64,000 nt of DNA from Conoideocrella luteorostrata (Eukaryota; Ascomycota; Sordariomycetes; Hypocreales; Clavicipitaceae), in assembly GCA_032433595.1 (NCBI GenBank), contig JASWJB010000054.1, positions 1 to 64,000 on the forward strand, read 5' to 3'. The notes beneath the pieces are model-generated. The model did no database searches. It had not been told where the DNA came from and was given only the letters and a program-made list of their open reading frames with translations. Positions 44,701 through 55,300 of this stretch are shown piece after piece (position 1 is the stretch's first letter; each line of letters begins with the position of its first letter). The position numbers and the translations under genes were made by a program.

Positions 44701-46339
44701 AAACCTCCACAGGAACCATTGGCAGCAGCAGCCGAGCTTGTAGAATCTCTCGAAGTTGCCGGGGAATATTTTCGTCCATCTGTCGCGATAAAGGCTGGAT
44801 GCTATGACGTTGAGACTGGGGTCCATCTCCTTGGCTGTCAGTAGGAAAGCGGAACAGAATTCTCGACTGGCCGTTTGCGACTTTTCCAGGGTGAAATATG
44901 GCATCTAAGCCACCGTGCTGAGATTCCTGCCGAGCCCAGCTGATTTCGACTTGATAGCCGGTTTCCCGGGCAAGTGCAGCCAGTTCCACGGCCGAGAGGG
45001 CTGGATAGCGCTGGGACTTCTCACGGATGCGCGAGATCCAATCATCATCGTCATCGTCGTGGCCATCTAGTGACTCTACAAGAAACCTCTCAAAGACGGA
45101 CTTGGAGTGGGGGATGTTGCTCACAGCAACGACAGATCCTTTTGGTAGCCGCTGCAAGTGTTCAGAGAGCGACTGATAGCTTAGATAATTATCCATGAAG
45201 TCAAGCCAAATATCCTGGTCGACTTCTTCTATCATAGTCTGGTGTTGTTGGAGCTGGGAATGAAGCTGGTTCTCGGTGGCCGCATTGCTCTCCTTGTCGA
45301 TTCTCCTAGCCCTGATGTGCACAACAACAGCATAGCGGAATGCGCTTAGTTCGTTAGTAGCATGGATTTTCTTCGGCAGAACCTCAACATGCTCAACCTC
45401 GTTAGGAAAGAGGTATACCAACCCAGTGAAAAAGGCTGGATTGACCAACAGCTCCGGCTCGGACTGCTCCATGCTTGCCATCACCTCTTGAACCTCGTCG
45501 GGCGTCACCTCATCTCCAGTCATGCACAGGGTCCGCGCGGCCAGGAACTGCCTATAGAGTGCACGAGACCGAATGTCGCCAAGGAATATTGTCTTGACAC
45601 TGCTTATGTGCAAAATATCGCGTATTACTTGTAAGAGGTATTCCTGGTTCGGAAAATACTGGACGACCGAGTTTATGACGACAATATCAGGGGTAAACGC
45701 GCATTCATATAGGTTGCTGAGGCTAGCAGCCGTGACGTTGAACATTTTAATCTTAGATGTCATTGAACTGGGCATACCTTGGGTTATGCTTGTGATGAAC
45801 TCGAATGCTTTTGCAGATGGCTCGAGACCAATATAACTGTCGATACGGTTGACTAAGTTGAAAAGAACCATACCTGAGCCAGTGCCAATCTCGAGAATGT
45901 GGCGATGTGGTTCGATCTTGATGATGGTTTCGATAGCGTCGTCAAGCCATTCATTCATCTCGTCCCTGTCAATGTCGCTTCCATTATACATGGATTTCCA
46001 TCCCTTAAAATCGCGCCCCATTGCTTCAGGAGACACATCGTCGAAGCATGAGTATACCTGTGAATCAAACATGCCGATCCAGTTCTCAACATGCTGAGTT
46101 TCCAGATCATTGTCTGCTGCCTGTCCGCTGCACTGCTCTTCATTGAGAGTGACGAGGCACATAATCTTGACCTCTCCGCCATTCTGCTCTTGGTGTAGGA
46201 CGGCTTTAGCATCTTTGACAAAATCAGGGCTGCGCAAAGCGTCTTCGATCTCTGCCAGCTCGACTGAGTGGCCCCCAATCTTGACCCGACCACGGAGCAC
46301 GTCATTTTCTTGAAGATTTAAAGGTTGAGCGTCTGTCAT
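44678..46339 (-). pseudogene. Orphan NRPS fragment: A-domain tail with embedded N-methyltransferase
   Basis: The 553-residue frame begins inside an adenylation domain at motif A8 (RVKIGGHSVELAEIEDAL) and lacks A1-A7. An N-methyltransferase domain follows, with HILEIGTGSGMVLFNLVN at about 148-165 and a long region in the style of cyclosporin- or enniatin-type synthetases (ISWARQESQHGGLDAIFH). It returns to the A domain (LREILQARL, MVPVEVLVVDKIP) and stops exactly before the expected NGKVDR of motif A10. No thiolation or condensation domain follows. The first 14 residues do not fit an A domain. Both ends are thus rearrangement breakpoints. A methylation-only remnant could be expressed, but a pseudogene is more likely. 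It lies 3.5 kb from the acyltransferase of the PKS/NRPS group. Confidence 0.85.
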
Positions 46340-49300
46340 CCTGATAAAAGGCGCCCTGTTGTTCCTTTTCTTCCTTTTTTTTTGGGGGGGGGAGTTGGGT
46401 CTGGTTTGTGGCGCGGTACGTTGTTGCAGTCGAGCTGAGTGATAATCAGCCGCGAGAATATGCTCGTAGACTATTCTTTCAGACAGACGATAAAAGAAAC
46501 AGGAGTCTAGGAAGTTTTCTCATGAACCTAACAGGCGAACCGGCAGGAGTATGAATATGAACCGAGTTTCGTCCCAGCACCTGTACTAGTGTTAGTTACC
46601 AGCGCTTACCAGAGACTGTTAAGCTGTGGTATGTACGGCGTACTCCGTATGGTAAAGAGCATTGATATTCGGAGCTGTGACGATAAAGCTGTACCCACAT
46701 TAGTGATGCGGCCACATCCCACATCCCATATCCCACACCCCCGCACTAACACTATAGTTACAGGGCAACAGGGCTCGCAACAGGGCTCACAGCAGGGTCA
46801 CCGCCTGGAGAGACTGCAGCCGCCCGCTATTTAAGCCACTAGAAGGCGGCTTCAGGCGTTCGGCTCGTTACCTCGCAACATAAGATTAGTTCCCGACCAC
46901 AAGGGACACGGGGAAGAGGCAGAGGTCGCGGCTGGACGCGAGGACATTCAAGAAGACATTTATCTATAAGGCAAATACGAATATTAGCAAGATAAGCAGC
47001 TAAACATTTACCTACATCATCGTTTAACGCAGCTGCTAACGAGACTGCTAACGAGATTATGGTCTGCACGCCTTATTGAGGGAATTAGCCTGTTTAAGGA
47101 TACTTAAGGCCAGAACAACTACGGAGTAGTTAGACCAATCAATGTGTACACTTTCAATAAAAACACCGGAAATCGCGTTTTGACTGAATCGTGTGCAGGC
47201 CGCAACGGCCGCGAAGAAATTAATGATATTGATAATGTAGAAGGGTCGCATTTGTCAAGAGTGGTGATGTGCCATGACTTTGTGCGCGATTTGTATGAGG
47301 GAGTGTGGGAATCAATCCCCCTAGCTAAATACGGCTAGTCTTGTGGGTACAGCTTTATCATTACAGCTCCGAATATCAATGCTCACGGCGAACAACTTTT
47401 GTCTCCCACTATACGGAGTACAAGAATGAGTCATAAGTGTAAACTTAACACGTATTATGTATCATGTGCTTAAATTAGTGGGTAAGTTGCTGCATTTGTG
47501 CAAATTTGGCCGCAACGTGGAGACTGACCCATTGACTGTCTTGTGGTTCGTGTCCTGTTGAACTAATTCCACAGCGGGGTGTCATTCGGGAGCAAAATGC
47601 ATGAATAGTAAGGAGTACAGAATACGGAATGCGGAATAGTTATCTAATCTTTATGGATGGTACATTAGCCAAGGCCTATAGATAAGTAGAAAGTAGCTGC
47701 TTTCCTAGCCAACAACACGTAGCTCGGGAAATTAAGGGTGACATAACGAACCGTGTTGTGTTCATCTCCACACCAACCCATAGTCAGGCTTTACCCTAGG
47801 TTAAATCAGGCTAGACGTATATACAGATAAACGGCCAGCCTATTGTGTACAGCTACGAGTAGTTTAGCGTAGCTCCAAGTGAAGATATTCTACTTGTACC
47901 AGTCAGGTCACAACCGGGTGGTTGCTGACACGGAGTATTTCCGCATCGGTCGCGAGCCGCAGAATTCACCTGAGATGGACAGTAAATACATGCCGATTAG
48001 CAGCCGACTCAGCCAGCCACAAACCTCCATGTTGTACGGAATCGGCTCAGACGGGATGGAAAACTAATATCAATTGCAACGGTGGTAGCCAATGATCCTG
48101 CCGTGCCACAGCTGGCAAGAGAAAATCCTCTATCTTGTACTGTGTACATGATCCTTTATGGCACATCACGATACGGCGCGTACAGTAGTTTAAAGCGCAG
48201 CACCATATGTAATATTACTATGTACACCTAAGATTCTAATTAGATAGACCCCGGATGTGAATCCTAAAACACATTTAGTCCATAGCGGGATCTGTGACTT
48301 TGTGCAAGAACAACGTTCCGTTCCGCAGGTGCCGCAGCAGAGATGTTATCATACGATCAATTACGTCATGTACGCAGTACGGTGGAGATTCTCATTTGCC
48401 AACCTTGACATGACTGCGGTGGCATATTAGCTGAATTCCGCGAATCTTGGCAAGACCTATGTTTTGCAAATTTTGTAGATTTCCAAAAGGCCGTACGTTG
48501 TACAAAAAACAAAGTAGGAAATCACTGTAGTATTGACCTATAATACCCAAGGAAGATATCTTTACTATTGAGAATAACTCTTTAGACTTACTAAATATAT
48601 ATGCGCTGCTTTTAATCTTGTTTTACCGTAATATTTAATAACGGCTGCTGTGGCAACGGCTAATCATAGACGGCCTATTATCTGTAGCTTGAAATGGTAT
48701 TAATTACTTATTGGGAGGGTTACTTATTATTAATAGTATTGTTATGTGCATAATCAGCTTCCTCTCCACAAAGACTCTGCTAAAAAAAAATTGACCCGCT
48801 ACGATACATTTAGGTACATCCTTGCTTCCGCGCCGCCAAAAATGGCTCTTTTTGCTCACTATAAAGTGTCTGACTCAGGTGGATCTGAATGTATACTGAG
48901 GTAAATTGCACCAAACTAACACTTAATGTAGTAGATCCTCTCTACAATTCCTTGTTTGCTGTCACGATGTAGGCACTGATATAGCAGAGTGAAAGACAAG
49001 ACTTGAGATGTATTCGTAACTTCGTAGCAGTAAGGTAGCACTCTGTGGTTGACGGTCTTAATCTCTGACCTAAAGATTTAGTCCTCTCCTCCCTACTTAT
49101 GCTCGTCGCTACCCCGCAGCGAAGAGTTTGCTAGCTGCATGATGCTCTCCCTCAAGTGGCCCGAGGTGCATCACTAGTTCCACGGCCCCGCGGGGGTTGT
49201 TAAATGCCCTCACAGGTGATCTCTGATACTTGCAGACCAATAAATTGGTAGAGTGGCTCATTATGGCGATATATATCAATAGGTAGTATATAGCTTTTTT

Positions 49301-49892
49301 CGTTTAAACTGACGATGTTGATGTGGGTCAAATTTTGAAGAGAGAGGAAAAGCGGAAGCAGGTTTTGCCCACAACAATACTCCGTAATAATCCGACTGTT
49401 ATAGATTTCTGTGGAAATGCGGGATAAAATGTGGATCACAGCGATTTCAAGCGTGTTTTTCTTCAGCTCGAGTGCTAAGTAGTAATACTGCTTTTCATGA
49501 CGCATGAACAAACCAGGTTGAGTAAAGGAACGCAGCTTCGAAGAAAGGCATGAAATATTCATACAAGCAAGAATTGCTTGTTCGTTTCAATAGAGTGCGG
49601 GCTATAATCCTCCTATAATTAAGTTTTACTACTATAACTAAGCTGGTCAATTGTTGAATTAACCCGTTCTAATCCATGCGCCCATGGGGACGATCATCTC
49701 CTACAGAGTATCTGTCAAAGATCATCTATGATACTGAAGCCAAAGCCGAAACTTAAAACTAGACCAACAATGCGAGTAATGATAAGGTGGGAGATACGAC
49801 GAAAGATGAAGATCTACAGTGATAGCGTGAATAATAGACTTCACATAGTCTGTGACAAATATGCGGTACTGATACACATATAAATCGAGAAA
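46340..49892. other. Long non-coding, partly AT-rich region
   Basis: About 3.5 kb without a supported gene. It contains several TACGGAGTA-type motifs (near 46640, 47120, 47411), a CAACAGGGCTCG-like microrepeat at about 46760-46800, and an AT-rich part around 48480-48760. A 120-residue minus frame at 49200-49562 has no recognised family. Confidence 0.4.
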
Positions 49893-51552
49893 TTACTCTT
49901 TTCCTTTATTTAGAGCCTGCTCGATGCGTTTCCAGTGGAAATCATCCGTAGTTATATTCAACCAGTAGTTTCCCTCTTGGTCCTTGCCAATGGTGGTGGC
50001 TAAGTCGAAGCAGACCTGCTTTTTCGTGTTATACTGAATATAAGAAGGAAAGCTCAGCATCGAGCGGGACACTGCCCCTACGGACTCCGTTCTAATGACA
50101 GCTTGCGAGAAGTCCAGTTGAAAAAGCTTTCCGTTGCACCAGCTGGTGCCCATGAGGACCGTCATGGTGGCGTCGCCAAACATGGGCATGGTCAAAGTGC
50201 CTTTCTTCTCCCTTACCAAGGCAGCATACGCCTCAACCTGTTGACGCGTGCGGCATTCCGTGATGCGCTGGCGCATGAGAGCGGCCACATGGCTCCGAGG
50301 TTGAGCAATGAGCTCTTGTGCGGGTATCAGGAGCGGAAAAAAGCCTACTGCGTTGGATAAATAAGGCTTGGATGACGGTAGCAGGTCTTCTTGAAGTGTT
50401 CTGCGGAGTCCAAGAGCGTTGAGCAGATTAACGGTGCCGCACGGGTTCTTCATGACTGAGGTACGCAGTTGAGCCCACCAAGCTGTGATGAGGTTGTCAT
50501 CACTTAGAAAAGGCGCCTTGCTTCCGGGCCAAGTATCGCTGACCGACAGGTCGTATGCTGCCTGACGGCGGAGGTCGCTTAAAAAGGTCGCAGGGAGCAA
50601 TAGAATGCGGTTCCGATACTTCTTGAATAAAGCATTGTATACGGCCCGGACAGCAAATATCGTCACCTGAACCCAGGACAGCTTGAGCTTCTCGAGTATG
50701 TAAGGTTCGGTAGGGTGAAGCCCAAGTTCTGCCAGAGGGTCTTCGGCTGCGTCGTGAGGCGTCTTGACGTGAGCGATGTCGCCATTGACAACTAGCGACC
50801 AAGCGTGAAGCAGCTCTGCCTTGCCTGGCGTATCGAAGAAAGTGTGGAACCAGCTCAATGCAACAATGGTGGCATCGTTGAATGAGACAACTACAAGCCC
50901 CGTCTGAGAAATGTCATGATTCAAGTAATGGGAAAATCGCTTGGGGATATTCGGGTGATCCCACAGAGGCTGGAATTCATTGGTGTCTGCAAGTATCTTG
51001 GGTCCTTTCGTCGCCCTCAATTGCTGCAGCTTAGAGGCGACGGGGTGTTTAGCTATGGGCATGTCATGTCGTATGTGGCAGAAGTTAACCGCCGGTCGGT
51101 CCTTGTTGAATTTTGCTGGAATATGGTAATTTAAATGGCGGCTTTTCTGTCGTTCGATCGTGTAGATTAGCTAACCTCAACTCATAACAGCAAAAAAAGG
51201 AAAAATAGAGGAAAAAGGAAATGAAAGGTAACTTGTTGAGCGGCCGGACGAGGAAAACTAGCAGCAAGGAAATAATGTGCGCACTCACATCATATCTGAA
51301 TCTGGCACCGATCTTGTTCCAACCCTCAAGGGAAGCAAGCGTCTCTAGGCTAGCCCTTAGTTTCGAAGGATCGAGAACATTGTTGAATAGAAATGCTGTC
51401 CACAATGATGCGTCTTCAGCGAGCGGCAAATTGTCAAATACCCTGAGTGCAACTACCTTGTCTGAGGGTACAGTAGGCAGCTGACCCCAGGTTGGGTCGA
51501 AGAAACGGTACATGATGAGTGTGGGAAGGTAGAACTTTAACTTCTGTAACAA
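49893..51552 (-). CDS. BAHD-type acyltransferase (transferase family)
   Basis: The main exon (about 51085-49893) and an upstream exon (51552 to about 51285) are separated by one intron whose borders I could not fix in phase. Exon 1 has the family opening (TVPSDKVVALRVFDNLPLAEDASLWTAFLF). Exon 2 has the HIRHDMPI segment, and the catalytic HxxxD motif is visible as WFHTFFDTPG. The second motif DFGWG is replaced by LDFSQA, as in several fungal members. Total length is near 480 residues. These cytosolic enzymes move acyl groups from CoA thioesters to hydroxyl or amine acceptors. Position 0.8 kb after the NRPS on the same strand points to a decorating or chain-transfer step in that pathway. Confidence 0.82.
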
Positions 51553-52392
51553 ACTTAGACAGCTTTTTAGTTGAGGGAGCTATCTTCTAGCTGGGTCATC
51601 CAGTCAGTGTGGACGAGTTTTTGTCTGAAAATGACGAAAGCTCCGCGTCTTAGAGAGCTGCGCAAAAAAAAATAAGGGCCAACAGTTGGAGCGACCGCGC
51701 GTCGAAGACGGAAGGTAAGGGAGGAAATATTTACACTCTATCTACTCCGTATTCACCCGGCCAATAACAGCAGCACTTCGCGGCAACAGACATTCAACTA
51801 CATCATGAATCCGGCGGATACTATCCAGTGGCACAAATATTACTGCCGAAGCAATGGATACTTCAATGACAATGTGACTTCCGGGTGGCTTTGTACAAGA
51901 TACTTGTTCTTATCATCTCCCAGTGCCACGTACATATATGCACCTGCCTAATTTGAAATGAATCATCTCCATCCTTTCATACAACCCATGTACATGCATG
52001 CGCCTGCGTTATCTGAGTGGGACGCAACGAAGACGGGAACTGTGGGTCGTCGCATTTAAGCGTGTGATAATGATGTCTGTCTGCTCGAGGCTTGGCCTGG
52101 CCGAGTGTGTTACCCGGAACCCAGTGGCAAACCACGCAGTATCACATTGCATTAGAACCTAATAAGTCATACGAAATCTATTGAGCATAAGTGTGGGACG
52201 TGAGTTCAATAGTCGTCGCCTGAATTTTATCGTTTCATTGGCTCTGCATGCATGTTCTTGTACGACAGCCGGAACCATCTGTCGAATCGGAAGCCGAACA
52301 CTCCTGAGGGGTCATTGAATGTCTTTTCTAGCGGCTGGCAAACCAGCTATAATGTGTTTATTTACTCAATCCATCAAATAAAGCGGGTGTCT
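51553..52392. other. Same-strand spacer between NRPS and acyltransferase
   Basis: No supported gene; contains CTACTCCGTATTC at about 51743. Confidence 0.4.
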
Positions 52393-55300
52393 TTATTTGA
52401 TTGGCTTGCTTGACTGTACTATTGCGCTCAACAGGTGTGCCTGTAACAGACGGGTTGGATGCCGAACAATGTCCTTGATAGACACCAGAAACCCGAGTTC
52501 GTGATAGCGCTCACTCAGCAGCATCGCGCTCACTATATCCGCTGCAGTGGAAAACATGGAGTCTCGCTCCCCTTGACCTATATGGAAAAGTCCCACTTCT
52601 TGCCATGCTTGTAGCACCACACCTCTGGTAGATTCCGACAGAGGTGATTCCTGGGCATACTGTGCATCGCCCGTGTTCGATAGCGGCGGCACTCCCGTCA
52701 TAGGCCATGCATTGGAGCATTCATAAATATTTTCCTTTGCCTGACGTAGCGTTTTATCGAGACTGATCGGCATGGAGCTCAGGACTGTTTCCAGAGACTG
52801 TCGGATCCAAACCATTTGCGTAGCTGAAATGACGTCTGAGTTGTAGTAAAGCTCAATATGCAGTGTTTCGCGGCGGGGAATCGCTCCGATCATGATATCG
52901 CTAGAGCCAGCGGCCTTGGCCGTGATCGACAACATCCCATTGGCATTACCAATGGTCACTGGCGCGACTGCAACATTGTGATCCTGGTAGGAGATACAGG
53001 TACTAAAATGAGTCGAGGACGGCCAAGTAGTACAGTCCCTGATGATAGAGCGCATCCCCAGATGATGGTACTGCATGCCAGCTGACCCTTGGTCCTGAAG
53101 TTTTGCAACCAGCGAGGACAAAGATGTTTCATCACTAAATGTTGCCCTAACAGGGACAAAGTTGATGCAAGGTCCACAAAGCTGATCCGTGTCCGGCATA
53201 TCCAAGAAGCGATTGGAGCTTATCTCTCCAAAGACGACGTCGCTTTTGCCGAGAGCAGCCGACAAGACCACGGCCCAGGCCGCTTTGAAGCTAGTGGAGG
53301 GTGTCCCGTGAATGTTGTCCAGCTTATGTAGCGGCACACTGAGTTTGAAGCAGCCTCCCAGCATGTACCCGTTTTCCGGCATGACTTGGGGGGTGACTAA
53401 ATGGGTCATGGATGAGTCTCGCAGAACGTCTCTCCAGAATTGTCGAGGCGCCGTCCCGTCCAGGGCTTCCACGTACGATATCCAATCGTGGTAACGAGGC
53501 CCATCCGCCGCCGCTGGTGGTCGGCTATTGCTGTACTCCTCATGGATATGCCTGAGTATTAAAGAAAATCCAATGGCATCATATAGCGCGTGATGAATGT
53601 CAATGCGAAGTCGGTGGCAGAGATTGCCTTGGCCAAACAAGCAAAACCGGGCCAGGATGCTGGTTTTGTGGAAGAACGGTGGTGAATCAGATGCATTTGA
53701 GTCCCATTCACGTTGTATCGTCACGGCTCCCGAGTGCGGTTTCTTGAGCACAACTTGATAGAGCTTTGACCCGTGTCGGAAGAATACTGTGCGCAGTATA
53801 GCATCTCGTTGAAGAACTTTGACACAAGCTGTCTGAAGCCTGGCCGAATCCAAAGCTGGTGTCAAGAGTATTGAGAAACCAAGGTGATAGCCCATCTCGC
53901 CTTCAACTCCCGGAGGACCCACAGCTAGAAACAAAGCTTGCGTGTCGGTTGCTGGCACAATACACTCAATGTTTTCATCTTGGAACCGGGGCTCTGATTT
54001 GCCGAGACGCGACAGCCGCTCGTAGAGACCGGCCATACTAGGCTCATTTGCTTTCTTTGAAGCGGTTGCTTTTATCGACTTTTCCTTTATCTTGGCGCGC
54101 GACCGCTGAGCGGCCTTAGCAATGGACTCGAGCGGCTGGTTCTGTAGGAGTGAGTAAGCCGATACTATGAGGCCACTTTTGAACAAGTGACTCGACACGT
54201 GCATAGCCAGGATTGAGTTTCCACCAAGCTGCGTGAATGAGCTCTGCCTTCCAATAATGGTCTCTGGTATGCCTAAGAACTCCGCCCATGCAGATTGGAC
54301 CATCTTCTCTTCGGTTGTAGTCGGCTCAGTAAAGCCCGCAAGTGTGTCTTCACTAAGAGCGACGTTGGCCATTGAGACATCCTTGGACTTGAGCCATGCA
54401 TCAATACGATGTCGGTCCACCTTCCCCGATGCCGTCTGAGGCAGCTTCTGCACTACTAACCAAATGCTTGGAACCATGTGGGAAGGCAGCTTGAGCCGAC
54501 AATGTGCCACGGTAGATTGGAGGCTTTTGGCTTGGACATTGGCGTAGTCTGAGGGCAGCACCTGCAACACCTCGGCATCGAGTGGCAACTGAATATCGGC
54601 CAAAGAGAAAACTGCAACGAGTTCATTGCGACCCTGATAAATCTTGGTTGACGCAAATGCATCTTTGACGTGGACACTGCCAAGAAGCACACCTTCGACC
54701 TCGGCCGGCTCAAATCTCTGACCTCGTATCTTGATCTGGCTGTCCTTTCTGCCCAAGTAGCAGATGCTGCCATCGGAATTATATCTGCCCAAGTCTCCAG
54801 TGCGGTAGAATCGGGCAGCTTCCCTGCATCCATTACCGTTAGGCGTCATGCCACGCAGCAATCTTCTCCAAGTTGGAGGACGGATAAACGATGCTTTCGA
54901 CGCTACGGGATCATTCAAATAGCCGCGAGCCACCCCGTGTCCCTCTATAAGCAGTTCTCCAGCTACTCCAACTGGGCAGAGTATATCAACATTGTCTGAA
55001 TATACGATCCAAACCATACAGTTATTGGGGCGGCCGATAGTCTCGGGAAAGGGAGAGCTCGGTGTCAGATGCGCCATTGTATTGGCAATGCCACCTTCAC
55101 AGGGACCCCACATGTTTAGGAGACGAGCTTGGCTGCCCCAAATCATATGTGCGGAAGTGTCAACAGATTCGCCTATGGAAAGGACTACTTTTAAGCTGGG
55201 CAATTGATCCGGAGATAGACTGCGTAGCATTGTAGGCGTAAGTAAAGCTGATTCGACCAGTTTCGACTGAATGAAGCGAGTCAGTCCTGATAAACGCTGC

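Noticed and set aside
49200..49562. 120-residue minus-strand open frame
   Set aside because: Composition is Ile/Leu/Ser-rich as expected from AT-rich DNA; no recognised motif or exon partners.
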